A stretch of 64,000 nt of DNA from an uncultured Bacteroidota bacterium (GTDB lineage: Bacteria; Bacteroidota; Bacteroidia; Flavobacteriales; Flavobacteriaceae), in NCBI GenBank assembly GCA_902510475.1, contig CABXCC010000005.1, positions 1 through 64,000 of the forward strand, in the 5' to 3' direction. Positions 7,983 through 16,630 of the stretch are shown here, piece after piece. Numbering within the stretch: position 1 is the stretch's first letter; each line of letters opens with the position of its first letter. Below the pieces are notes generated by a model. That model did no database searches and was not told the origin of the DNA. It saw only the letters and a list, made by a program, of their open reading frames with translations. The position numbers and the translations under genes are program-made.

Positions 7983-9275
7983 TTATTTATTCATTAAATC
8001 TTCAATTTCTTCAGCTTCTATTGGGATGTCTTTCATAAGATTAATCGGCTCACCATTATTTTGAACAACTACATCATCCTCTAATCTAACTCCAAATCCT
8101 TCCTGCGGTAAATAGATGCCAGGCTCAACTGTGAAAACCATATTTTCAACCATTGGCTCATCCAATAATCCATAGTCATGAGTGTCAAGCCCCATATGGT
8201 GTGATGTTCCATGCATAAAGTACTTTTTATATGCTGGTTTTTCTTTTGACTCATTTTGAATATCGGATTTATCTAACAAACCAAGCCCAAGTAATTCTGA
8301 GGTCATTAACTTTCCTACCTCAATATGATACTCTTTCCAATCCGCGCCCGGAATGAGCATTTTTGTAGCATCATTTTTAACCCTGAGAACCGCATTGTAT
8401 ATATCCTTTTGTCTTTTTGTATAACGACCTGAAACGGGAATTGTTCTGGTCATATCACTAGAATAATTCGCGTATTCTGCACCTACATCCATAAGTATTA
8501 ACTCCCCATTTTTACATTGCTTATTATTTTCTATATAGTGAAGAATATTAGCATTATTTCCAGATGCAATAATGGGGGTATATGCAAACTTTTTTGATCG
8601 ATTTCTTAAAAACTCGTGAATAAATTCAGCCTCAATTTCATATTCCCACACCCCATCATTTACAAAGTTTAAGACTCTTCTAAAACCCATATTTGTAATG
8701 TCGCACGCTTTTTGGATAAGTACTAATTCAATAGGGTCTTTTATGGATCTAAAATGTTGAAGTATAGGGTTGCTTCTTTTTTTAGATTTGCCAGGAAATT
8801 TATTTTCAAGCCATTTATTAAATCTTTCCTCTCTGGTTTCTGTTTCGATTTTAGCTCGGTAGTGTTCATTGTGGTTGTAGTAGATCGTTTCACATCCATT
8901 TACAGCCTTCTCAATAATTTTTTCCATTTCACTTAACCAATAGACAGTTTTAATTCCACTGGTTTCTAAAGCTTGCTGTTTATTCAGCTTTGGTCCCTCC
9001 CACACCGCAATATGCTCATTAGTTTCTTTTAAAAAAAGTACCTCACGATGATTTGAATTTGACGCATTTGGGCACAACATTAATACACTTTCCTCTTGAT
9101 CAACCCCAGACAAATAAAAAATATCTCTATGTTGTTCAAAGGGGAGAGTTGAATCTGCACTTACGGGGTAAATATCATTAGAGTTAAAAAAAGCAATACT
9201 ATTTTTATCCATTTTACTGATAAAGTTTTTTCTATTCTTAACAAATAATTCTGAGGATATTTTACTGTACTTCAT
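7983..9275 (-). CDS. pepP: Xaa-Pro aminopeptidase (M24B)
   Basis: This cytoplasmic metallopeptidase removes an N-terminal residue that precedes proline. The 430-aa protein has the aminopeptidase P N-terminal domain (about 1-150; SIAFFNSNDIYPVSAD, FYLSGVDQEESVL) and a pita-bread catalytic domain. The dinuclear metal ligands are visible in order: Asp in LMDVGAEYANYSSDMTR (both Asp), His in HGTSHHMGLDTHD, Glu in TVEPGIYLP and Glu in GVRLEDDVVV. Length is normal. It converges with the S74 gene and diverges from sdhC. Confidence 0.93.
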   Translation of the reverse strand: MKYSKISSELFVKNRKNFISKMDKNSIAFFNSNDIYPVSADSTLPFEQHRDIFYLSGVDQEESVLMLCPNASNSNHREVLFLKETNEHIAVWEGPKLNKQQALETSGIKTVYWLSEMEKIIEKAVNGCETIYYNHNEHYRAKIETETREERFNKWLENKFPGKSKKRSNPILQHFRSIKDPIELVLIQKACDITNMGFRRVLNFVNDGVWEYEIEAEFIHEFLRNRSKKFAYTPIIASGNNANILHYIENNKQCKNGELILMDVGAEYANYSSDMTRTIPVSGRYTKRQKDIYNAVLRVKNDATKMLIPGADWKEYHIEVGKLMTSELLGLGLLDKSDIQNESKEKPAYKKYFMHGTSHHMGLDTHDYGLLDEPMVENMVFTVEPGIYLPQEGFGVRLEDDVVVQNNGEPINLMKDIPIEAEEIEDLMNK

Positions 9276-9299
9276 TTTGTTTGCTTTTTTTACTTTTCA

Positions 9300-9307
9300 C
9301 AAAGATA
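9300..9307 (-). promoter_or_regulatory. -7 promoter element for pepP
   Basis: On the minus strand TATCTTTG matches TAnnTTTG 25 bases upstream of the pepP ATG. No clear -33 TTG is seen. Confidence 0.4.
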
Positions 9308-9335
9308 ATATTAACACATTTAAAGTATTAATTTT

Positions 9336-9366
9336 TTGTCTAAGAATCTAATCGTTCTTATTTTTG
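9336..9366 (+). promoter_or_regulatory. Complete Bacteroidota promoter for sdhC
   Basis: TTG at 9336-9338 and TATTTTTG (TAnnTTTG) at 9359-9366 are separated by 20 bases, within the known -33/-7 spacing. The sdhC ATG lies at 9384, 18 bases downstream. A longer reading from the TTG at 9336 would start inside this promoter, which is the main reason to prefer 9384. Confidence 0.65.
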
Positions 9367-9383
9367 TGTTACAAATAATATTA

Positions 9384-10043
9384 ATGAAAAATTTTTTGTT
9401 TACATCAATCGGTAAAAAATTTGCAATGGCTTTATCTGCAATTTTTTTAATGATATTTTTATTGCAGCATTTTTTAATTAATATAACTTCGGTTTTTAGT
9501 GAAAGTCTTTTTAACTGGCTATCACACTTTATGGGTACTAATCCTCTTGTTCAATTTATACTACAACCTGTTTTAATAGCAGGTGTAATTTTTCATTTTA
9601 TAATGGGTTTCTTTTTGGAGATTCAAAATAGAAGAGCTACTAAATACGAGTATCATAAAGATAGAGGTGGTGCTAATTCAACTTGGATGAGTAGAAATAT
9701 GATTTGGAGTGGATTGGTTATACTTTCCTTTTTGGTATTACATTTTATAGATTTTTGGATCCCTGAAATGAATCATAAGTATGTTGAATTTTTACCTGAT
9801 GATCCAAATAGATACCACCATGAGCTTGTTGAAAAATTTCAAGACCCCTATAAAGTAGTTTTCTATTGTGTCTCATTTGTATTGTTATCTCTTCATTTGC
9901 TTCATGGATTTTCATCATCACTGAAATCAATGGGAACTAATAAATCTTATGCATCTTCTGTTAAAAATGTAAGTTATGCGTATTCGATTGGCATACCCCT
10001 TGGTTTTTGTTTCATTGCAATCTTTCATCATTTTTCACATTAA
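9384..10043 (+). CDS. sdhC: Succinate dehydrogenase cytochrome b subunit
   Basis: This is the haem-binding membrane anchor of succinate:quinone oxidoreductase, of the single-subunit five-helix type used by Bacteroidota. The protein is 219 aa from the ATG at 9384, opening MKNFLFTSIGKKFAMALSA. Hydrophobic helices alternate with conserved His in LQHFLINI, IFHFIMGFF, VLHFIDFW and LLHGFSSS, the expected haem and quinone-site positions. An in-frame TTG start 16 codons upstream sits inside the promoter and adds residues unlike the family. It is the first gene of sdhCAB. Confidence 0.93.
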   Translation: MKNFLFTSIGKKFAMALSAIFLMIFLLQHFLINITSVFSESLFNWLSHFMGTNPLVQFILQPVLIAGVIFHFIMGFFLEIQNRRATKYEYHKDRGGANSTWMSRNMIWSGLVILSFLVLHFIDFWIPEMNHKYVEFLPDDPNRYHHELVEKFQDPYKVVFYCVSFVLLSLHLLHGFSSSLKSMGTNKSYASSVKNVSYAYSIGIPLGFCFIAIFHHFSH

Positions 10044-10055
10044 TATAGATATTTA

Positions 10056-10135
10056 GTGTTACAAACGTGTTACACTTTCTTGAGAGCATATATTTAATAT
10101 ACTGATTTTCATTGTGTTACAATACGTGTTACAAA
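10056..10135 (+). promoter_or_regulatory. Four phased GTGTTACA direct repeats between sdhC and sdhA
   Basis: GTGTTACA begins at 10056, 10067, 10114 and 10126. These are two pairs with internal spacing of 11 and 12 bases, about one helical turn, and the pairs start 58-59 bases apart. Most copies continue as GTGTTACAA. A fifth copy lies at 9366 upstream of sdhC. Phased direct repeats next to a reading frame that opens with a recombinase-like arm-binding domain suggest remnant arm-type integrase sites. That role is inference; a transcription-factor operator is the alternative. Confidence 0.55.
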
Positions 10136-10173
10136 TTATCTTATATTTTTTATATTAAAATTCAAATTATTAG

Positions 10174-10181
10174 TATTTTTG
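10174..10181 (+). promoter_or_regulatory. -7 promoter element upstream of the fused sdhA
   Basis: TATTTTTG matches TAnnTTTG 14 bases before the ATG at 10196. No TTG occurs at the -33 position. If used, sdhA would have its own transcript in addition to read-through from sdhC. Confidence 0.4.
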
Positions 10182-10195
10182 TATAAAATTTAGAA

Positions 10196-12511
10196 ATGTC
10201 AAAGAAGAAGTTAACCTATTCTTTAAACTATAGACGACCCAAGTCTGAGTATAAAGATTCTGATGAGTTGATGATATGTATTAGATATTATCATAAATGT
10301 AATCATACATCCAAGACTAAAATTATAAAAAAGAGTACTGGGGTTAAGTGTAAGTTGCAAGATTGGAATACCGACTGGCACCTTACAAAAGACAGAAGCC
10401 CTGTTAAATCATCCGATCCAGATTTCAAAAAGAAAAACAAGATTCTTAAAGAAAAAGTTAAATCTTTTGATATTGAAAAACTCTACAGCTCTGTTAAGAA
10501 TGAATCGTTCTCAGATTATCTAAATTCTAAATTACCAAAAGGCCCTATTGACAGAAAATGGACAAATCATAAAAATACGATAGATCTAGTAAGCCCAGCA
10601 AACAAAAGAAATATTGATATTATAGTTGTTGGTACAGGCCTGGCAGGTGGTTCAGCCTGTGCAACCCTTGCAGAGCTGGGTTATAATGTTAAGGCTTTTT
10701 GTTTTCAAGATTCACCAAGAAGAGCACACTCGATTGCAGCTCAAGGAGGCATCAATGCTGCTAAAAATTATCAAGGTGATGGTGATTCTATTTATAGATT
10801 ATTTTATGATACTGTTAAAGGAGGCGACTACAGATCCAGGGAAGAAAATGTTTATCGATTAGCAGAAGTTTCGGCTAATATTATTGATCAATGTGTTGCG
10901 CAAGGTGTACCATTTGCTAGAGATTATGGAGGTTTGTTAGATAATAGATCCTTTGGAGGAGTATTGGTTTCAAGAACTTTTTATGCCAAAGGACAAACTG
11001 GACAACAACTATTATTGGGAGCATATTCTGCAATGAATAGACAGATTGCCAGAGGAAAAATAAAAATGTATAATAGACATGAAATGTTAGATGTTGTTCT
11101 TGTTGACGGAAAAGCGAGAGGTATAATAACAAGAAATTTAGTGAATGGTGAAATTGAAAGCCATTCAGCTCACGCTGTAGTTCTTGCAAGTGGAGGGTAT
11201 GGAAATGTTTTTTATTTATCTACCAATGCCATGGGTAGTAATGTTACTGCTGCTTGGAAAGCACACAAAAGAGGTGCATACTTTGCAAATCCTTGTTTCA
11301 CTCAAATTCACCCGACATGTATCCCTGTGTCTGGAGACCATCAGTCAAAATTAACACTAATGTCAGAGTCATTAAGAAATGACGGGAGAATATGGGTTCC
11401 CAAAAATATTCATGATGTAGAGTCCATAAGAAAAGGTGAGCTAAGACCGACTGAAATTACTGAAGAAAATCGAGACTATTTTTTAGAAAGAAGATATCCG
11501 GCTTTTGGAAATTTAGTTCCAAGAGATGTGGCCTCAAGGGCAGCAAAAGAAAGATGCGATGCAGGTTTCGGAGTTAACAAAACCGGTGAAGCGGTTTATT
11601 TAGATTTTGCTTCAGCAATTATTAGATATGGTAAAGAACAAGCTTTGGTTGACGGAAAAGATGAAAAAAATGACGAGATTGTTCAGAGCCTTGGAAAAGA
11701 AATTATCAAGAAAAAATATGGTAATTTATTTCAGATGTACGAAAAAATTGTTGATCAAAACCCCTATGAAACTCCTATGATGATTTACCCTGCAGTTCAC
11801 TACACAATGGGAGGTGTATGGGTAGATTATAATTTGATGACTACAATCCCAGGATTGTATGCAATTGGCGAAGCTAATTTCTCCGACCACGGAGCCAATC
11901 GACTTGGCGCCTCTGCATTAATGCAAGGACTTGCAGACGGCTATTTCGTTCTTCCCTATACAATTGGAGATTATTTGTCAGATGATATTTCAACTGGTCC
12001 TATACCAAATGATTCTCAGGAATTTATTAATGCGGAAAAAGAAGCCAAAGAAAAAATAGATTTTTTTGTAAATAATAATGGGTCAAAATCTGTTGATTAT
12101 TTTCACAAAAAATTAGGAAAAATTATGTGGAATAAATGTGGGATGGCTAGAAATAAAAAAGATTTAGAATCTGCAATTCAAGAAATATCTGAATTGAGAA
12201 AAGAATTTTTTAAAGAAGTAAAAGTACCTGGAGATCAAAATGAGTTTAATGAGGAATTAGCGAAAGCAGGAAGGGTAGCAGATTTTCTTGAACTTGGCGA
12301 GCTTTTTGCAAAGGATGCACTGGAAAGAGAGGAATCGTGTGGAGGACACTTTAGAGAAGAGCATCAAACTAAAGAAGGAGAAGCAACAAGGAAAAAAGAA
12401 TTTCAGTTTGTTTCCGCCTGGGAGTACATGGGTGAGCCTAAAAATGCAATCTTACACAAGGAAAACCTAGAATATGAAAATATTGAAGTTAAAGAAAGAA
12501 GTTATAAATAA
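10196..12511 (+). CDS. sdhA: Succinate dehydrogenase flavoprotein subunit with integrase-like N-terminal extension
   Basis: This subunit oxidises succinate to fumarate with covalently bound FAD at the inner membrane. The 771-aa product has SdhA homology from about residue 109 ([18 protein letters not shown]). It includes the Rossmann motif GTGLAGG (146-152), the FAD-linking His178 in [37 protein letters not shown] and [17 protein letters not shown]. Flavobacterial SdhA normally begins at the equivalent of residue 109. Residues 1-108 are extra, with [24 protein letters not shown] and [17 protein letters not shown], which resemble the arm-DNA-binding domain of Bacteroidota tyrosine recombinases. 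No in-frame ATG lies between codon 26 and the SdhA core, and no GTG or TTG occurs in the 50 codons before it, so the core cannot easily start alone. Confidence 0.9.
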   Translation: MSKKKLTYSLNYRRPKSEYKDSDELMICIRYYHKCNHTSKTKIIKKSTGVKCKLQDWNTDWHLTKDRSPVKSSDPDFKKKNKILKEKVKSFDIEKLYSSVKNESFSDYLNSKLPKGPIDRKWTNHKNTIDLVSPANKRNIDIIVVGTGLAGGSACATLAELGYNVKAFCFQDSPRRAHSIAAQGGINAAKNYQGDGDSIYRLFYDTVKGGDYRSREENVYRLAEVSANIIDQCVAQGVPFARDYGGLLDNRSFGGVLVSRTFYAKGQTGQQLLLGAYSAMNRQIARGKIKMYNRHEMLDVVLVDGKARGIITRNLVNGEIESHSAHAVVLASGGYGNVFYLSTNAMGSNVTAAWKAHKRGAYFANPCFTQIHPTCIPVSGDHQSKLTLMSESLRNDGRIWVPKNIHDVESIRKGELRPTEITEENRDYFLERRYPAFGNLVPRDVASRAAKERCDAGFGVNKTGEAVYLDFASAIIRYGKEQALVDGKDEKNDEIVQSLGKEIIKKKYGNLFQMYEKIVDQNPYETPMMIYPAVHYTMGGVWVDYNLMTTIPGLYAIGEANFSDHGANRLGASALMQGLADGYFVLPYTIGDYLSDDISTGPIPNDSQEFINAEKEAKEKIDFFVNNNGSKSVDYFHKKLGKIMWNKCGMARNKKDLESAIQEISELRKEFFKEVKVPGDQNEFNEELAKAGRVADFLELGELFAKDALEREESCGGHFREEHQTKEGEATRKKEFQFVSAWEYMGEPKNAILHKENLEYENIEVKERSYK

Positions 12512-12517
12512 TCTATA

Positions 12518-13264
12518 ATGAAACTGAAACTAAAAATTTGGAGACAGAAAAATGCAGATACTAATGGAGGTATTGTGAATTATGATATTGACAATATTTC
12601 ACCTGATATGTCATTTTTAGAAATGTTGGATGTATTAAATGCAGATTTGATTTCCAAAGATGAAGAACCTGTTTCATTTGATCATGATTGCAGGGAAGGT
12701 ATTTGTGGTTCTTGCTCATTATTTATAAATGGCCAGGCACATGGACCAGACAGGCGAATTACCACTTGCCAACTTCATATGAGAAAATTTAAAGATGGTG
12801 ATACTATATACATTGAGCCATTTAGAGCTAAGGCGTTTCCTGTTATAAAAGATTTGGTTGTTGACAGAAGTGCTTTTGATAGGATTCAACAGTCTGGCGG
12901 GTACATTTCTGTAAATACATCAGGAAACACACAAGATGCAAATTCAATTCCGATTAATAAGGATGATGCTGATACTGCTTTTGATGCTGCAACATGCATC
13001 GGCTGTGGAGCATGTGTAGCTACGTGCAAAAATTCATCAGCAATGTTATTCGTGGGCGCTAAAGTCTCTCAATATTCTTTGCTCCCCCAAGGAAAAACTG
13101 AAGCATCTAGACGTGTTATGAATATGGTCAATCAAATGGATTTGGAAGGTTTTGGAAATTGTTCAAATACTGGAGCTTGTGAAGTCGAGTGTCCTAAGGG
13201 AATTTCTCTTGATAATATTGCTAGAATGAATAGAGAATTAATGAAAGCTTCCGTCAAAAAATAA
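12518..13264 (+). CDS. sdhB: Succinate dehydrogenase iron-sulfur subunit
   Basis: SdhB passes electrons from FAD to quinone through three Fe-S clusters. The 248-aa protein has the [2Fe-2S] ligands in CREGICGSC and a later Cys (ITTCQLH), the [4Fe-4S] motif [11 protein letters not shown] and the last cluster region [15 protein letters not shown]. Length and motif order match the fumarate reductase/SdhB type of Bacteroidota. It starts 6 bases after sdhA, and its stop abuts the stop of the convergent lipoprotein gene. Confidence 0.96.
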   Translation: MKLKLKIWRQKNADTNGGIVNYDIDNISPDMSFLEMLDVLNADLISKDEEPVSFDHDCREGICGSCSLFINGQAHGPDRRITTCQLHMRKFKDGDTIYIEPFRAKAFPVIKDLVVDRSAFDRIQQSGGYISVNTSGNTQDANSIPINKDDADTAFDAATCIGCGACVATCKNSSAMLFVGAKVSQYSLLPQGKTEASRRVMNMVNQMDLEGFGNCSNTGACEVECPKGISLDNIARMNRELMKASVKK

Positions 13265-14854
13265 TTATTGTAATATAAATTCTTGTATTAAATCCCATCC
13301 CGCTCTTACATCAATTTGATCAGGGTAATAGATTACCTTTTCTGGGTCAATTTTTTCAAGGTAGTTACCTGTACTATATTCTTCGTTTTTATCTTGATCA
13401 TATATTATCCTAATATAATATTTTCCTGGATCGATATTATCAAAAATTATTTTTGAATTATTTGATTCGTATTTTTCATATTTCATTTCACCCGTTGATA
13501 ATACAAGTTGAATAATCAGGGGATATTTGGCATTGGTAAGGTTTAATTCAAGATTTCCATAATCATCGTATTTTCTAGTTTTTAATTTATATACCAACGT
13601 ATCATTTTCATTTTCAAAAAAATCGGTTATGGCGCCAGGAAATAAGCTTATATTATATTCCTGCTCTTCTTCTTTTTCAAAAATAAAACTAAAATGATTA
13701 TTGATTAAATCGATTTTAGTTTTAAACTCAATGTTTAATGAGTCTTTATCTAAAATAGAGACTTTGCTATTTTCAATTTTCTCCAATGGTAAACTACCGC
13801 TGATCATGAAATTATCGTTAAATTTCAATATTTTATTTTGTTTGGAAATAAGTACTAATGAGTCGTTTTCTTTGTCTCTAAAATTAAGCTTTAAGGTGTC
13901 TGAAAATTTATCATTGAATACATTAAAGACTATCGAGTCAAATTTTTGATCTGTCTTGAGCCAATAAATTAAACTATCAGATTTTTTTTCTCTTGTTATC
14001 CGACTTGAATAACTTGACGAATTCAAATTTACAGGTTTGATCTGAACACTTTCATATTCTCCCTGAAATCCAAAAGAAAATGATCTGTTTGTTTTTTGCT
14101 TGGGTTTTCCCAATTTGAATTTAGAAGTTTCTTTGAAAATTGTGATATTAATAACACTGTCTTTGGGTAAATCAATGAAGTTTTTAGAAAATCCTATTTT
14201 GTCTTCTTTAGTTTGAAACGTATAATCTTTATTTTCTTCCTCTAACGCGATTAAAAGATATTCTCCTTCTTTTACATTTTGTATTAGAAATTGAGATGTA
14301 GAATCAATAACTTTTGCTACATATTTTGGTTTTTTGGTATAAATTACCGAGTCATTAAATAGTGAGTCAATTTCATAGAGTAGTACATTAACATTTTCAC
14401 TTATTTCACGCTCAAACGCATCTTTGACAGAACCTTTAATTTTCAATGAATCAATGTACTCTCCAGTAGAAAAAACATACCTATAATTTATTAATGGATT
14501 TCTTTCGTTATTATCTTCTATACTTTCACCAAAGTGAAAACTATATGTTGTATCATCCTTCAATGAATCTAAATCTGAAATAGTTAATAATTTGTCTGCA
14601 GAGCCCATGGGCATAATTAAGGGAAGTGGATCAATTGGAGGGGAAACTATTAGTTCAGTTTGTAACTTGTTTAAACGAATGTATTCATTAAAAAAGATTT
14701 CAATTTCATCACTTATAAAATTTGTTGAAAAATTTGGAGGATTAGCTTTCAAAACAATCGGGGGTTCTACATCAATTTCTCCTCCGGTTGGTGTACCTCT
14801 GTTGGCACAACCTACTATAACTAACGTGATAAATAATGAAACTTTTTTTAACAT
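13265..14854 (-). CDS. Lipoprotein with N-terminal bacterial Ig-like (Big_5) domain
   Basis: A 529-aa envelope protein with a lipobox, VIVGCANRG, placing the lipidated Cys near residue 16. The next about 100 residues (PPIVLKANPPNFSTNF, IEIFFNEYIRLN, LLTISDLDSLKDDTTYSFHF) have the SbsA/Big_5 Ig-like pattern common in Bacteroidota lipoproteins. The remainder is beta-rich, with a prealbumin-like C-terminal part (IIFDNIDPGKYYIRIIYDQD, then GNYLEKIDPEKVIYYP). The function is unknown; such proteins are conserved in flavobacteria. It is divergent from glyS. Confidence 0.8.
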   Translation of the reverse strand: MLKKVSLFITLVIVGCANRGTPTGGEIDVEPPIVLKANPPNFSTNFISDEIEIFFNEYIRLNKLQTELIVSPPIDPLPLIMPMGSADKLLTISDLDSLKDDTTYSFHFGESIEDNNERNPLINYRYVFSTGEYIDSLKIKGSVKDAFEREISENVNVLLYEIDSLFNDSVIYTKKPKYVAKVIDSTSQFLIQNVKEGEYLLIALEEENKDYTFQTKEDKIGFSKNFIDLPKDSVINITIFKETSKFKLGKPKQKTNRSFSFGFQGEYESVQIKPVNLNSSSYSSRITREKKSDSLIYWLKTDQKFDSIVFNVFNDKFSDTLKLNFRDKENDSLVLISKQNKILKFNDNFMISGSLPLEKIENSKVSILDKDSLNIEFKTKIDLINNHFSFIFEKEEEQEYNISLFPGAITDFFENENDTLVYKLKTRKYDDYGNLELNLTNAKYPLIIQLVLSTGEMKYEKYESNNSKIIFDNIDPGKYYIRIIYDQDKNEEYSTGNYLEKIDPEKVIYYPDQIDVRAGWDLIQEFILQ

Positions 14855-14921
14855 TTTATTTTCTTCAGTACAAAGAAACGCATAATTTTAAAAAAAGCAT
14901 TCCTTTGTTAAATGCGTTTTA

Positions 14922-14929
14922 TATTTTTG
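14922..14929 (+). promoter_or_regulatory. -7 promoter element for glyS
   Basis: TATTTTTG matches TAnnTTTG and ends 4 bases before the glyS ATG, implying a very short or leaderless transcript. A TTG lies 14 bases upstream of it, closer than usual. Confidence 0.4.
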
Positions 14930-14933
14930 TGAA

Positions 14934-16466
14934 ATGAATCCTAATCAAGATACCTTTAAAAAAATTATATCCCATTCAAAAGAGTACGGTTTTATTTTTC
15001 AAAGCAGTGAAATTTATGACGGACTTAGTGCTGTTTATGATTATGCTCAAAATGGTGTTGAATTAAAAAATAATATTAAAAAATATTGGTGGGCTTCAAT
15101 GGTTCAAATGAATGATAATATTGTGGGTCTTGACACAGCAATATTAATGCATCCCAAAACATGGAAAGCATCTGGTCATGTTGACGCATTTAACGACCCC
15201 TTGATTGATAATAAAGATTCAAAACTTAGATACAGGGCAGATGTTTTAATTGAGGATTATATAGCTAAAATTGAATCTAAAATTCAAAAAGAAGTTAACA
15301 AGGCACAAAAACGTTTTGGAGATTCTTTTGATGAAATCCAATTTAGACAAACAAATAAAAGAGTTTTAGATAATCAGCAAAAGATTGATAATACAATTGG
15401 TCAAATGAAAAAATGTTTTCAAGATGATGATTTAAAAGCCTTAAAAAAATTAATTGAAGATCTAGAGATATCTGATCCTGTTTCTGGATCTAGAAATTGG
15501 ACTGAAATTAAGCAGTTTAATTTAATGTTCTCAACAAGAATTGGAGCTAGCTCAGATTCGTCATCAGAAATTTATTTACGCCCAGAAACTGCACAAGGAA
15601 TTTTTGTAAATTTTTTAAATGTTCAGAAAAGCTCAAGAAAAAAGATTCCTTTTGGAATTGCACAAATTGGTAAAGCATTTAGAAATGAGATCATTGCAAG
15701 GCAATTTATTTTTAGAATGAGAGAATTTGAACAGATGGAGATGCAGTTTTTCGTCAAACCAGGAACACAATCAGAATGGTATAAAAAATGGAAAGAAACA
15801 AGAATGAATTGGCATAAGTCCTTGGGAATTTCTGAAGATAATTATAGATTTCATGATCACGATAAATTAGCACATTATGCAGATGCAGCATGCGATATAG
15901 AATACAAATTTCCTTTCGGATTCAAAGAATTGGAAGGAATTCACTCCAGAACTAACTTTGATTTAGTTCAACACGAATCTCACTCAGGAAAAAAACTTAA
16001 ATATTTTGATCCGGAAGAAAATGAAAGCTATGTTCCTTATGTGGTAGAAACATCAATTGGATTAGACAGAATGTTTTTGGCAATCTTGTCATCTTCCTTT
16101 AATGAAGAAAAGCTTGAAAATGACTCTGTAAGAACTGTCCTTAAAATACCTCCTTTTTTATCCCCATTTAAGGCTGCTATATTACCGTTGTTGAAAAAAG
16201 ATGGCCTTTCTGAATATGCAAAAAAATTATATAATAGTTTAAAGTTCCATTTTAATATCTCATATGACGAAAAAGACGCAGTCGGAAGACGTTACAGAAG
16301 ACAAGATGCTATAGGTACCCCTTTATGTATTACAATAGATCATGATTCATTAAATGATGATACTGTAACAATAAGAGATAGAGATTCAATGAAGCAAAAA
16401 AGAGTAAAGATTAAAGATATTAGATCTGAAATTGATAAACTTGTAAACATATCTAATTACCTTTAA
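14934..16466 (+). CDS. glyS: Glycyl-tRNA synthetase (single-chain, class II)
   Basis: The enzyme charges tRNA-Gly with glycine in the cytoplasm. The 510-aa dimer-type enzyme has the class II signatures YLRPETAQGIFVNF, GKAFRNEI, RMREFEQMEMQFF and ETSIGLDRMFLAIL. The C-terminal anticodon-binding domain (PFLSPFKAAILPLLKKDG, AVGRRYRRQDAIGTPLCI) begins near residue 400. Length is normal. Confidence 0.96.
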   Translation: MNPNQDTFKKIISHSKEYGFIFQSSEIYDGLSAVYDYAQNGVELKNNIKKYWWASMVQMNDNIVGLDTAILMHPKTWKASGHVDAFNDPLIDNKDSKLRYRADVLIEDYIAKIESKIQKEVNKAQKRFGDSFDEIQFRQTNKRVLDNQQKIDNTIGQMKKCFQDDDLKALKKLIEDLEISDPVSGSRNWTEIKQFNLMFSTRIGASSDSSSEIYLRPETAQGIFVNFLNVQKSSRKKIPFGIAQIGKAFRNEIIARQFIFRMREFEQMEMQFFVKPGTQSEWYKKWKETRMNWHKSLGISEDNYRFHDHDKLAHYADAACDIEYKFPFGFKELEGIHSRTNFDLVQHESHSGKKLKYFDPEENESYVPYVVETSIGLDRMFLAILSSSFNEEKLENDSVRTVLKIPPFLSPFKAAILPLLKKDGLSEYAKKLYNSLKFHFNISYDEKDAVGRRYRRQDAIGTPLCITIDHDSLNDDTVTIRDRDSMKQKRVKIKDIRSEIDKLVNISNYL

Positions 16467-16630
16467 ATAGTTTTTAATTCTGTAATCAAAAATATTGGTT
16501 AACTGTCTGTCAACTATTTGTCTAAATCTTCGTTTAATTCCTTTTATTTTTAAGACTAAAACCCTAAATTGCTGCACCCAAAAAAGGGACCTATTTTTAT
16601 ACGCCCTTAAACTTGTAAAAAACACTCTTT

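Noticed and set aside
9336-9383. Longer sdhC starting at TTG
   Set aside because: The TTG is the -33 element of the promoter and the added residues do not match the family.
10917-11189. Antisense reading frame in sdhA
   Set aside because: It is opposite a highly conserved coding region and has no recognisable protein features.
16467-16630. 164-bp gap after glyS as a possible RNA gene
   Set aside because: It contains only a short 5-bp inverted repeat (AAGGG/CCCTT) and no convincing promoter motif or RNA structure.
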